Shown here: positions 20,176-30,819 of the stretch, piece by piece
Layout of the letters: each line of letters begins with the position of its first letter
Numbering within the stretch: the stretch's first letter is position 1
Assembly: GCA_030323885.1 (NCBI GenBank)
Contig: CM059190.1
Location: 82,328,709 to 82,392,708, forward strand
Direction of reading: 5' to 3'
Length of the DNA: 64,000 nt
DNA from: Branchipolynoe longqiensis
Lineage: Eukaryota > Annelida > Polychaeta > Phyllodocida > Polynoidae
Program-made: the position numbers and the translations under genes
Notes under the pieces: model-generated
Databases searched by the model: none
What the model saw: only the letters and a program-made list of their open reading frames with translations
Told to the model about the DNA's origin: nothing

Positions 20176-20660
20176 GGTTGGTTGCTTGGTTGTTGGAGTT
20201 GTACGTCCTGGCAACATCGAAGGGCATATCAGGACGGGTATCGACTTGTGACAGTGCACACTCATGGCGACTGCGAAATCAGTCACGCCGGCACCATGAG
20301 CATATATCCCACTCAGTCACATTATCCTGATAATACACTAACCAGTCCTTGCCCTATCCTATTAATGGCAAAGCGCCAGGTTAGGTATCCATAGGATGAA
20401 TATGACTTCCAGGCCTGCACCAGATTGTGGAAATCGAGGATTGGTCTCTACAGCTATACAAGAGGATGTTCCTCAACAAATCTACAGGCGCTACTCCATA
20501 GTCTGCAAGGCTGAAGGATACAAACAAGAGGTTAAGTAGCAACAATCATCAATTTTATTATAAGTCATTGGTTTGACTCGGCTGGGATTCGAGCTCCTGA
20601 CCTTCCGCACGGGAATCATGCGCTCTACCGATTCGGGCAATGTGTCTGGTCTCTTACAAA
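20176..20660 (-). mobile_element. Family-1 SINE interrupted by a ~150-bp insertion
   Basis: Tail and body run from 20176 to about 20388, then unrelated sequence to about 20540, then the rest of the body and the head (GATTCGAGCTCC, CTACCGATTCGGGCAATG). The insertion is flanked by AGGTTAGG / AGGTTAAG, a likely target duplication. The SINE occupies almost the whole intron between E7 and E8. Confidence 0.8.
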
Positions 20661-20678
20661 TAGGAGAGCAGTGGTTAC

Positions 20679-20815
20679 CTTGTTGATGATGTTGGCGGAA
20701 GTGATGTATAGCGCTGCTACCCTGGGTGCACCTGGGCGCGGAAAGGCTGCCTTGTCTGTGTACAGGTGTAGGATGGCCTGCAGTCCCACTACCAGGTCCG
20801 CCTTCGTTGTGGTCT
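20679..20815 (-). CDS. E7: middle part of vWA domain
   Basis: The exon is 137 nt, phase 1 in and phase 0 out. The acceptor ends GTATTGACAG at 20816, and the donor GTAACC starts at 20678. The translation TTTKADLVVGLQAILHLYTD is followed by PRPGAPRVAALYITSANI. This is the 'T-x-x-xxGLxAxxxLx' helix and the 'RVAALYITSA' strand of vWA, where many family members have an 'LITDG' motif. The downstream intron is only about 530 bp. Confidence 0.9.
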
Positions 20816-20868
20816 CTGTCAATACGGAACACACATGCGTATGGCTCACATGAGTTATGAGACACAAT

Positions 20869-20956
20869 AGACCCCGCTAGTTAAGCTGGAAAGTACCCGA
20901 ATAGAGTGGGTTCCAGATTCTGCCGATAGATGTCACTAGCTTAACTGGCGGGGTCT
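20869..20956. mobile_element. Very short foldback element (~90 bp)
   Basis: Arms AGACCCCGCTAGTTAAGCT and AGCTTAACTGGCGGGGTCT are nearly perfect inverted repeats around a ~50-bp centre. It lies about 50 bp upstream of the E7 acceptor. Confidence 0.65.
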
Positions 20957-21069
20957 GTTATGTATTCGTCACCTGAATTAATGAAGACATTATGTATGCA
21001 TCCCACCATGGGGTGATTAAAGAACGTATTATGTCAACCTTAATGAATTAGTGAACACCCTTGTATATA

Positions 21070-21197
21070 TGCATAAATACTATATATATTATATATATAT
21101 TATATATATATTATATATATATTATATATATATTATATATATATTATATATATATTATATATATTATATATATATTATATATATATTATATATATAT
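21070..21197. repeat. ATATATATTA microsatellite, left of the retroelement
   Basis: Ten-bp AT units (TATATATATT) repeat to the exact start of the GC-rich retroelement. A matching block lies at about 26404-26504 on its other side. Confidence 0.85.
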
Positions 21198-21521
21198 TGT
21201 GGTGAATGACCATGGGGTCATTTGGGGTCATTGCGGGGTGCACGGTTCGGCGAGGCCGTTGGACCCCCCCTCTCCCCCCCTCCCCCGTGGCCGGGGGGGG
21301 GGCCTCAAAGGGGGGTACCCACACTCCTCCCTGCACCACCCCCCTACTCACTCGACCTACATTCACTGCTCCCTGCCTCCTGCTGCTCACTGAGCACACA
21401 ACCACTCACACACACCAGCTCCTCCCTAACACACACACCACTGGTCACTCCGCTCCCAACAACAGGACTGACCACACCTAACTTTCTTTGGCACCGTTGG
21501 AACAACCGACGCACACACAAC

Positions 21522-22911
21522 ATGCCGAGAAATGGGCCCTCAGGTAAGAGCAGGAAGGCCGGGAGGCCCTGGGGTCCAAGAACAAGGCGAAGGGAGGACC
21601 CTCCGCCGCCACCGGGATACTACCTAAGCTGGACCTGGGAGACAGCAGGGGAGCGTGGAGCAGCACTCCCCAGGACACTGACGACTCATACATCCCGGCG
21701 GGGCAGCGGTCTCCGGCGTCCCCGGCGATCGGGGCCCAACCGACCTCCCCCGGCAGTGGGGTCGATGCCAAGCTCCGACAGATGGAGGCGCGGATGGAGG
21801 CTAGAATGGATACCCGCATGGCGGCCATTCAGGATGCGATCATGGACATAGCACGGCAGGGCACGGAGCGCGACGCTCGCCATGTGCTTGCGCCCCGCCC
21901 CCCCCGGCCCGTGTGTGCCCCCCGCAGCCCACGTGGTGCCCGCCGCAGCCCACCCGCCTGCCGCTGACCACGTGGCCCCCGCGCCGGCACGTGCCGCGGC
22001 TCCAGCCCAACACCACCGCCCGGCGGGAGGGCCGCCCCCCCCGGCCCGGCACAGGCTCAGGTCCCTCTCGCCCGGATACAACCCAGCCTACGTTGACCGC
22101 CAGCTGGGTGGGTGGCGCGACCCATACGCCCGCCTACCCGCCCCACCCGCAGGGAGGGACGCTGACATACGCGATGAGCAGCAGCTCAGGATGCAGCGAC
22201 TGCAATCCATAGACGACGACGTCGCAAGATACGAGGCAAGGCGCTGAAGGCTCCAAGGTAGGCGTGCCGTGATGTACGACATGTTCATCACCAACCCCAT
22301 ATCCAAGCCCTATATGTATCTAGATCGCACTGACTGCCAGTCAGCCACCCAGAAGCTGGCGGCCCATGGCACTATGACCGAGCGAGAGTACCTCTCAGCG
22401 TTCATGACCCTGATAGATGACAATGAGGTGTATGATCCACGTGACTTCCTCGACATGCTGGACCACTTCAGGTGCATCACCGACGAGTGCAAAACGAAGC
22501 CCTGGCCGATGGTGCGCAGCTGGTCCCAGCGAATATTTGACAGCATCGAAAGGAGGAAGATGCGATGGAGTGACAGGTCAGACATGAAGCACGAACGCCT
22601 AACCTACTACACGGCCACGCCCAACCCCGACGACAGGGTTGGGCGTGGCCGTGTAGTAGGTTAGGCGTGACAACAACAACGATCCACGTGACAACAACAA
22701 GCAAGCACGTGGCCGACTTGAGCTTGAAACACATGAGCACCCGTGTGCCGCCTACAACTCCCCACGACGCTGCACCCTCACCCAACACCACCACGACGGA
22801 CCCGACGATGTGGTGCATGCGTGCGCCTACTGCTACAAGGTGACACAGATCGGATTCGATCACTCACAGCAGCAGTGTAGGCGCAAAGCAAGGGATGCCA
22901 CAAAGGACTGA
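21522..22911 (+). pseudogene. gag-like ORF of the retroelement (broken)
   Basis: Readable pieces change frame. One holds a probable coiled coil (KLRQMEARMEARMDTRMAAI) near 21770-21860. The next, near 21990-22245, is rich in Pro and Ala and ends DEQQLRMQRL; an in-frame TGA at 22246 precedes MYDMFITNPISKPYMYLDRT. After a 32-bp inverted repeat the last piece carries a Cys/His cluster (HPCAAYN, HACAYCY, DHSQQQCRRK) like a nucleic-acid-binding finger. Frame changes fall at C-runs (about 21900). The stop TGA overlaps the pol ATG at 22909-22913. Confidence 0.7.
22596..22667. repeat. Perfect 32-bp inverted repeat with 8-nt loop
   Basis: The left arm 22596-22627 begins CGCCTAACCTACTACACGG, and the right arm 22636-22667 is its exact complement. 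The loop is CGACGACA. It sits inside gag and introduces a frame change and a stop. Confidence 0.95.
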
Positions 22912-24850
22912 TGCCACGGGACGCGAGGGAGCACCGGGACCCGCCCCCCCACCGCCCCGCAAAACCCCCCCACGCCGACCCCCCCACCCCAGCCCTCGTT
23001 AAACCGCATGGCCCAGCACCGGTCAATGGCCACGCCTCTCGCCACACCCGCATGGCAGCCGCCACCCACCCACACCACCGGCCCGCCCACCCACTCCACC
23101 CACACCACCCTGCACCGACGCCTCTCATCCAGGCTCAGGTCCACCCCCCCCTGCAACGCCCCCGCCCATCCACTCCGGGGGGGGCCACCGCTAACGGCCT
23201 GGTACACATCAAAGCTGACCGACTCGGCCGGGATGGAGCACACAACGGACAAAACCTGTTTAAACGCATAAGGCTTCATTGTACCCACGACTCCCCCACC
23301 CTACCCGGCAGCGCAATCGAAACCAGCCCTCACGCACTAAGCGAACACCGAATACGCCACTGGCCTCGACCCGCCCCCGGCCTATCCACCGACATAGCAG
23401 ACATATACCGACGTGTGCGTGAAACCGGCCTCCCTAATGCTGTCGCCGCACGGGTGCCCGTCCCCAGCGGTATATGTGTCGACAAATGGTGCGCCAGCCT
23501 CTCTGACTCTGCCGACCACAGACAGCTCATCGACTTCCTAACATACGGCTTTCCCCTCGGCTATATGGGACCCACCTCTGGCACCGGTGAGGTAGCCAAC
23601 CACCCAAGCGCCTCCCAGCACCCCGGTGCAGTCGACGACTACATTAACACAGAGACCGAGTGCGGCGCCCTATATGGCCCACACGACACCCCCCCCTTCG
23701 CCCCTTGGTTCCATGCATCACCGATCATGACCAGGCAGAAGGCAGACCCCACCAAGCGAAGGATCATCACCGACCTATCCTTCCCCGCCGCTACATCCGT
23801 CAACGCGTACATTATGAAGAACACCGCCCTCGGCCACACCCGCGACCACTGCCTGCCAACGGTAGAGGGCTTCACACGCGAACTAAGCGAGTGCGGGCGC
23901 GGCAGCTTTATGTTCACTATGGACATCAGCCGAGCATACAAAAACTTCCGCTCCTGCCCGCTCGACTGGCCCTTGCTCGGCGCCCGCTGGAAGGGGCGCT
24001 TCTACCTTGACATCTCCGTCCCATTTGGAGCCCGAGGATCCAGCTGCCACATCCAGAGGGTGGCCGAGGCCATCACTTACATCCTCAGGGGGCGTGGCAT
24101 CGCGGCCACCATGTACCTCGACAAGCGCACCGCGACGCCCACTTCGCCGTCGCGCGACAGCTCTTCGAGGACCTCGGCCTCCCCGAGGCCAGGGACAAGA
24201 CCCAGCCCCCCGCGCGATCAGTCCGGTGGCTGGGCATACACATAGATGCCACCACCATGACACTGACCATGCCCCTCGACAAGGTCGACGCCACCATCAG
24301 CCTCGTACACGCGGCCGCGGCCAGGACTCACATCACAAGGAAGCGACTTCAGTCGCTACTGGGGAAGCTGCTCCACCTATCCAAGTGCATCCACCCCGCT
24401 CGCCTGTTTGTCGGCCGCCTCCTCCAGGCGCTGAGGGGCATGACCGGCCAACGCACAGCCATGACCGACGACATGAAGGCCGACCTCGCCTGGTTCCCCG
24501 CATTCACCAGCGGATGGAACGGCTCGGCAATCATACCCCCCAACGACCCGGGCAGGGAAATCGTTGTTGATGCCTGCCTCGGCGGCATAGGCGGCGCAGA
24601 TGACACATGGGCCTACTCCATGCCCCTCACCCACGGCTACCACAACAAGAACGACAGCATCACACAGATAGAGGCACTAAATGTCCTCGTCGCCCTACAC
24701 ACCCTCGCACGCCCTGAGGACCATGGAGGTCACATAGCCATACACTGTGACAACATGGCGGCAGTCCACGTACTAACCACCGGCAAGGGCCAGGACCCCC
24801 CGCCTCCTCAGCATAGCCAGGGCCGCCTGGATGTTCCAGGCGGTACGTAA
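22911..24850 (+). pseudogene. Reverse transcriptase-RNase H ORF of the retroelement (broken)
   Basis: After a Pro/His-rich leader, the RT starts near 23400 (PSGICVDKWCASL, YGFPLGYMGP), with ASPIMTRQKADPTKRRIITD, LSFPAATSVN and the catalytic FTMDISRAY. The second catalytic site reads YLDK at 24114-24125 instead of YLDD because of a frame change there. The frame then continues RDAHFAVARQLFEDLGLP and VRWLGIHID. RNase H follows with IVVDACLGGIGG, QIEALNVLVAL and HCDNMAAVHVL, the expected D-E-D series. A C-run near 24797 returns the frame to the original one. Confidence 0.85.
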
Positions 24851-25050
24851 CATAAAGCTCACATACCACCATATCCCAGGCGAGCAGAACATAGTCGCCG
24901 ATGCCCTTAGCAGGGCCCACATCAGTCCACGCCACAGAGACCTGGCGATCCAGATCTGCCAACATAAACACCTCGCCCCCATACCACCAGCCCTCCTTGA
25001 CTACAGCCCTTTGCAACCTCTTTCTGTCCACAGGGGCCAAATAAGGCAGA
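24797..25050 (+). pseudogene. End of RNase H domain
   Basis: LTYHHIPGEQNIVADALSR is the conserved end of the RNase H domain in DIRS and related elements ('H-x-PG-x-N-x-xAD-xLSR'). It is in the first RT frame, after the second of two compensating frameshifts. A linker (ICQHKHLAPIPPALLDYS) follows before the recombinase frame. Confidence 0.8.
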
Positions 25051-25995
25051 CTGCACAGGGCGGCCGAGGCCAGGCAGGCCGACGCGAGGGCGCAGGGGAC
25101 CTGGGCCAACTACAACGCGACGATCCGGAACTACACGGCACACTGCCGCAACTACGCGGTCGACATGCTCCAGCCGACCCCGATCCAGCTTAGGTGCTGG
25201 ATAGAAGAGCGCGCGGACCACTTGTGCCCATCATCAGTGGCGAACTCGGTGTCACACGTCAGGCTCTTCCTCAAAATCAAGGAGGCCCCGGTGACCCCCC
25301 TCGACCACATCACGGTCACCCTGGCGCTCGATGCACTCAAGAGGTCCAAGGACCACAGGCCCAGGCAGCAGGCCCATGCGCCAGTGAGCGTCATCAGGAC
25401 GGCGGTCATCCACCTCGCACACTCGCCACAGGGGCAGGTGGTGGCCTTCGCCATATTGGTGATGTTCTACACTGGAGCCCGACAATCCGAGGTGGCACCA
25501 AGATCTGCAGCGACCTACGACCCGACGCGCCATGCTTCCAGACAAGACGTGTGGTTCGAGGATGCCCACCTCATCATCGACCAGAAATGGGCCAAAAACA
25601 TGCAGGCCAACGGCAGATCGAGGACCATCCGGCTGGCGCCCAGCCCGGACCCATGACTATGCCCGGTCAATGCATACAATCGCATGATCAGCATAGCACC
25701 CACCCGGCACCCGACACAACCCCTGCTGGTCTTCCCGGCGGACGGACAGACCATGTCCATCCCCTACATTGCTAGGGCATGGCGCGACGCCCAGCAACCC
25801 CACCCGCACCAACAGCCCTTCACTCTCCATGCCATCCGGAGAGCGGCTGCTACCGTGGCATTCGCATCCGGTAGCTCCGAACTGGAGGTCCAGCGATTTG
25901 GTGGCTGGGCCTCACAAGCCCATAAGGTATACATTGACACACGCGACTCGACCAGAGTCAACTCTGCCTTGGTAAATGCCATGGTCCAAAAATAA
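25045..25995 (+). pseudogene. Tyrosine recombinase of the retroelement
   Basis: The frame starts after a TAA near 25041. A core-binding domain (QGTWANYNATIRNYTAHC, QLRCWIEERADHL, VANSVSHVRLFLK) precedes the catalytic domain. Catalytic signatures are the first Arg in YTGARQSEVA, HAIRRAAATVAF (H-x-x-R), GGWASQAH, and the nucleophile Tyr in HKVYID. A single in-frame TGA at about 25654 interrupts it between LAPSPDP and LCPVNAYN. All the signature residues I can place remain, so this domain is better kept than gag. Confidence 0.85.
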
Positions 25996-26403
25996 CACTC
26001 TACCACGAACAATACTTGGCTTGGCCACTTAGTCATAAGAAATTATATATATATTATCATTATACCATACATCGCTATTAATTAACCAGCAATTCACATA
26101 ATTAATATCGCCATATAATATAACAATTATACTAAACAATTACTATAATTACATATCATATTATATTACAATAGGTTATTTATGCTACCCGCTAATAACC
26201 ACTATATACACATGTTCATCGCCTATGCTCATATGTCTCGCCTCACTCATCCCACTCTCATATTTGACCGCGATCACCCCATGACTTTGCTCCATGCAGC
26301 CTCCGGCTCGCTCACATCATGTAATGCCCCCGGGGGCCGCCCGGAATAAATGCCATGTTATCCCAACGTCATGCCTCCTCGTCCTGTGTACCGATGCTGC
26401 AAT
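25996..26403 (+). other. 3' noncoding part of the retroelement
   Basis: The AT-rich stretch at 26030-26190 is followed by mixed sequence with AATAAA at 26344-26349. The phrase ATCACCCCATGACTTTG is loosely complementary to GACCATGGGGTCATTTG at 21208. I could not establish whether these are true terminal repeats. Confidence 0.5.
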
Positions 26404-26504
26404 GATATATATATTATATATATATTATATATATTATATATATATTATATATATATTATATATATATTATATATATATTATATATATGCTATATATATAT
26501 ATAT
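26404..26504. repeat. ATATATATTA microsatellite, right of the retroelement
   Basis: Same 10-bp AT unit as at 21070-21197. Confidence 0.85.
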
Positions 26505-26593
26505 CAGGCACGCCGGCACCATGCGCATGTATCCCACTCAGTCACATTATCCTGATACTACACTAACCAGTCCTTGCCCTATCCTATTAATGC
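26505..26593 (-). mobile_element. Internal fragment of a family-1 SINE
   Basis: GCCGGCACCATG through CCTATCCTATTAATGC, close in sequence to the middle of the SINE at 20176-20660. The head and tail are missing. Confidence 0.7.
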
Positions 26594-26764
26594 AAAATCC
26601 TCCGGTGCGACTGACACTGGTCAACATCCGGGGGAGTCGAGGTGGCCGTGATGGCGCCACCGGTAAAGTGTTGTATCTTACGGAGGATAACAATAATAGG
26701 TAATATTACCTTGCGAATCTTTATACTCGCATAATACGTTATACATCACATAATATATATATAT

Positions 26765-27990
26765 GGGTCGTTTCTTGGTAAATGGAGCCAAAGTGTGACA
26801 TGAGGGTCAAAAATGAATATTGTGTATTTTCCTAATTTGTTCACTGAGTAGCCAACTCCTGTCCATATATATCCTGGTAATATGAAGGAAAGGATAGTTT
26901 AGGTTACCATTTTGTCAGCAAAACAAGAACTAATTGAGTAGCCAGCACCAAGTCTGGACTTATTAATCACCGAGTGTGGATTTATTAATCAATTATTTAA
27001 TCAAATTTATTGCATGAAACAATTAATGTTTATATTGTGGTCCCCTAATGCCCGGTACACACCTCTCGTATACGATCTAAAACTGCCCGTTTCGCACATA
27101 AGTTTGAGTTTGAGTTTTAGTCGTTAGGTGTGCGACCCCCTAGCACACCAGAGCCTTGCGATTCGCGACTTAAAACTCAGTTTTAGGGGTTAAAACTGAA
27201 ATCGCAAGGGATTCGAAAAACGAATCGGGCAGTTTTAGTCGCGACACGGGATGGGTCGCGGTCGTGATGCGCAGTCAGTTTTAGTGCGTGAATCGTAAAC
27301 GAGAGGTGTGTGCCAGGCATAAGTATAGAAATGCACTGTAAGACATCTGATTAGGATGATTATATTTTCCAAATTTTGCGTTGTGGATGTAACACAATAG
27401 AAGGGGACACCAACACTAATATGGAACTTCAACTTCAATTTTTGTTCATAAAGCTTTGTAAAAAAATTATATTACTAGCCATCATACTAGAAAATAGTCT
27501 TAAACATGCAACAATAGCAACTGTTTTTTTACTGAAGCTCTGGTATTCCCAGGATAACATATTTCTTAATTTTAATAAGCAGGGCACAAGCAGGGGACAC
27601 GACACTTACGTCCAGAACCAGTTTAATCACCCTGGAATATTAGATATAAAAAATATATATATGCATGCAAAATGAATATTTATTTCAAGTAAGAGTCTTC
27701 TTTTATTATTTCAATGACTAACAGGTACTATTCAATGCAAAATAAAGGTCTAGTAGGCAGTAGAAAAGTCCAAATTCTCCATGTCACAAATTCATGCCTT
27801 TAAAACACAATATTTATTTAATGAAAATGTAGGCTTTTTTATACTATGTCACATTAGGGCTTAATTTGTTCATATCTAAGTGTAAGAATACCAGTTCTAT
27901 ACAGAAAATACCTCCTCTACTCTTTCCATAATTGTTTTTGACCATTACATACTGAAAAGTACATTGGCCCCATTTACCATGAAACGACCC
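26765..27990. mobile_element. ~1.2-kb DNA element with GGGTCGTTTC TIRs
   Basis: Left end GGGTCGTTTCTTGGTAAATG, then GAGCCAA; right end TTGGCCCCATTTACC, then ATGAAACGACCC. The flanks are TATATAT on both sides. The interior is AT-rich with no transposase and holds a nested foldback element. The rest of its interior (27323-27960) shows nothing else. Confidence 0.75.
27059..27319. mobile_element. Foldback element, ACTGAAATCGC-word family
   Basis: TIRs TGCCCGGTACACACCTCTCG and CGAGAGGTGTGTGCCAGGCA are flanked by perfect TAA duplications (27056-27058, 27320-27322). The interior iterates TTTTAG, AAACTG and TCGCGA-type words. It is nested in the element at 26765-27990. Confidence 0.85.
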
Positions 27991-27999
27991 ATATATAGA

Positions 28000-28400
28000 C
28001 TCAATAATTTATGGGAATGAGTGAAACGCCTATGAATGCCCTGCATGAATTAGGAATCACCTTTATTTATTTATTTGTTGTTGTTGAAGATTTATACTGC
28101 CTATCATGGATAAGTCTCAATAGACTTGTTTCCACCATTAGAGAGTATGTGTCACAACTTTATTTTGCATTGAATATTACATTTATAGTTGTGTAAGGCT
28201 CTGATCATGGGTCCATTCAGTAACTGCCATTTAATATTCATCTAACCACTAAATGGTCTAAAGTTTCAAAATGTTGACATGCCCCCTGCTAATAGGTGAT
28301 ATTCAGTAGCCTAGAGAAAGCAGACATTATGGTTGCAGTGCTATACAATTGTAGCTAGGGATAACACTCTTTTTTTTAATGAGTTCAAAATAGCACTCAT
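28000..28400. other. Intronic sequence without recognisable features
   Basis: No exon, TIR or SINE seen. Confidence 0.5.
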
Positions 28401-28406
28401 TTGTTA

Positions 28407-29061
28407 TACCCCTGTCACACTATGACATAACGAGCCAACGTAAGCCTGATGTGCTCACATTTCGTCATTACATTGATGTACGTTGGGTTATGTTATGATG
28501 ACGTCAGAATGACGTTAGACTGATGTCGAGCTATGTCACGTTACGTCATGTTACGTCGGTGTGCATCAAGGTTTTGAACCTGTTCAAAACTTTCGACGTA
28601 ACTCGAATGTAAGGGTTTACGTTTGCTGTACGTTCTGTACATGTTCGGCGAACATCAATGATGTTAAACGGACGTTAGTCAAATGCTTCTCACTACATTC
28701 CACTATGTTGACCCATATTAAAGCTGGGAACGTCAGGGGAACGTCAGGAGAACGTACGCCGAATGTACGTCCAATGTACATTCAGCGTTTCGCCACCGTG
28801 TCATGACGTATGTAACATCACGTAACATAACGCAACGTAATTCTGGTGATGGAATAACGTACATAATGTTCTGTTAGCGTAATTACGTTGTGCTCTCTCA
28901 TTGAATGACGCTATCACTACGCTTTACCGAAGTTACGCTCTCGTCAACTACGCTGCATCCACGTTCAACTTGTGCCCAAATTTGCATACTACGCCGAGAA
29001 GTTCGACGTTTTTCACGTTCTCCCTACGCTGACGTTGTTACGTCGTAGTGTGACAGGGCCT
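28407..29061. mobile_element. Foldback element, ACGT-word family, copy 2
   Basis: TACCCCTGTCACACTATGAC at left and GTCGTAGTGTGACAGGGCCT at right, with TTA duplications at 28404-28406 and 29062-29064. Closely related to the element at 5741-6420. Confidence 0.85.
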
Positions 29062-29155
29062 TTACATGGCATCACTCACTCTTTTCACACCGTCTTTTCT
29101 ATTATAAGGCCACTCGGTAAAAAAATTAATTGCCACATTAATAACAAATCCTTAC

Positions 29156-29422
29156 TTTCGTCCTCCAGCACCTGCAGGGCGTTCCACGCCTGACCCTCGT
29201 GTTCGACTGCGTTGTTTCTGAACGGGAGGCGTACTGTGTAGGTGGACGCGTAGCCCGCTATGCTGGGCCGCACCAGGTCGGGGGTGTACGTGGTGTGGTC
29301 GCTGATCATCGTCGTCGCGGCGGTCACGCTATTCAAGTAGGCCTGTGCGTTGGCAGTGCTGCCCGTCGTGTCGAACACGATGGCGACGTCCACCGTGGTG
29401 GCGAGGTCTGGACCACTGCAGT
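29156..29422 (-). CDS. E6: N-terminal part of vWA domain with MIDAS-like motif
   Basis: The exon is 267 nt, phase 1 in and phase 1 out. The acceptor ends CTGCGCGCAG at 29423, and the donor GTAAGG starts at 29155. The translation begins CSGPDLATTVDVAIVFDTTG and S, then LNSVTAATTMISDHTTY, RPSIAGYASTYTVRLPF and GQAWNALQVLEDE. DTTGS occupies the place of the DxSxS metal-site motif, with Thr for the first Ser, a change that can still bind metal. E7 and E8 complete the domain. The codons are GC-rich. Confidence 0.9.
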
Positions 29423-29439
29423 CTGCGCGCAGAACGCGT

Positions 29440-30135
29440 CAGCGTAGTCGGAAACAACCCCGGGGAACAACATTGATTAGCACAGCATTCTTATAGATGT
29501 ATCAGATACCCAAAATGCCAGCTTTATCGGAGTTCATTAGATTAAATCAGATTAGATTAGATTAAATTAGATTAGAGTGATTGAGCTGTATGATCAGGCC
29601 AAGTAGGAGACTCCACCATCAGGGCCAACCACATGTGGTGAGGATGCTCTGTTCAATGTTGTCACATGCGGTAATAGTTAATAATAAGTAATAATAATAA
29701 TTTTGCCTTCCCAATTATTCAGTGGGAAGGCAAAATTGTGCCTATGCACCGCTCCTATTGTTCATTCTCAGTAATATCAGCAAAAAAACATCCATAGATG
29801 CCTTATATTCATAGAGACAGGGATGGCGATGGGATCGAGATGAGTTTGAATCTACTGGCGTCTTAGCTGGGTGTATCCTGGAATCACATTTTAAGTTTTT
29901 AAATAAACAATATTAGTTACCAAGTTGCCCATGGTATGTCTCCTATCCACAAACTATATGTTAGACAAAAAATATGTGAGATCAATGCATCGAAAGCTGT
30001 GATTACATAACATGAAAAGTAGGCGCCTGCAATCTTTCCAATATTGTATTTTAACATATATATTACATAGTATATTGTACATAGTATATAGTATACATGG
30101 TAACTTCTCTAGTCAATAGAAGCATATATTGGGCT

Positions 30136-30181
<46 letters not shown>

Positions 30182-30800
30182 CTTTGATTGTGTTTAGTCT
30201 CACCTGAATAGAAAGAAGTATTTCAATACTTTAGATATCCCAATACAGGTTCACAGACTACCAAATCAGAAGAGGATTCAAATGTTGAATAGTCGTGTTG
30301 ATACACAGTAGCAATGAAGGCTTGAATCCCTCCACACGCTACTGTGCCTTTTTTGGGGCGTATGCATTTCCTGAGCCAATAGGCAAATGAATAAATTAAA
30401 GTTCAAGTTCCTAAATCTATTTTGGGCATGGTGTTAACTAACCTAAAGGTGACCTCATCAAATAGAAATGTGTGTCAAATATGTAGGACTCGTGTATATA
30501 CTGAGTAGTGTTTAAAAGATATGTAGTACTATAATGCGTATTTCCCTTATTGATCCTTCTTATCTATATAGTTAAAGATATGTGGAAGTCAAGTGAACAG
30601 TTTCATGTCCTAATATCGGTACCCCACGGCTAAATTGGTTAAATCCCAATCATATTCGCAATATCCGGAGGTATATTGCTTTGTTGCAAATGGAGACGAT
30701 CGACTGTCCTACTTCTCGCTGCCTGGGTGTGGCCTCTGTCTACTTATCCTGGTCACTGGACCGTGGTGGCCAAGCAAGCTACCGACACGCACGCTGCACT
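29440..30800. other. Intronic sequence, mostly featureless
   Basis: Contains an ATTAGATTAG run near 29530-29575, a short inverted repeat around 29702-29735 (TTTTGCCTTCCCA mirrored by TGGGAAGGCAAAA) and an AT dinucleotide run at about 30140-30178. No exon recognised. Confidence 0.5.
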
Positions 30801-30819
30801 CATACAAAGGAGGCGTGGG

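Larger units (their letters stand above)
21198..26403 (+). mobile_element. Tyrosine-recombinase (DIRS-order) retrotransposon, decayed
   Basis: A GC-rich block of about 5.2 kb is ordered gag-like, RT, RNase H and tyrosine recombinase, with no integrase or protease. That order defines the DIRS/PAT/Ngaro group, which integrates by a recombinase rather than a DDE integrase and leaves no target duplication. A polyadenylation signal AATAAA is at 26344-26349. The frames are broken by several indels and stops, so this copy should not be active. I could not identify split direct repeats or internal complementary ends with confidence, so the subgroup is open. It is antisense to the host gene and lies in the E6-E7 intron. 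Confidence 0.85.

Noticed and set aside
21222..21851. Single intact gag frame from 21222
   Set aside because: The first 300 nt have no protein-like signal, and the coiled-coil part lies in another frame.
21208..26300. Terminal inverted repeats of the retroelement (CATGGGGTCATT versus ATCACCCCATGAC)
   Set aside because: The match is short and imperfect, not enough to assign DIRS-type termini.
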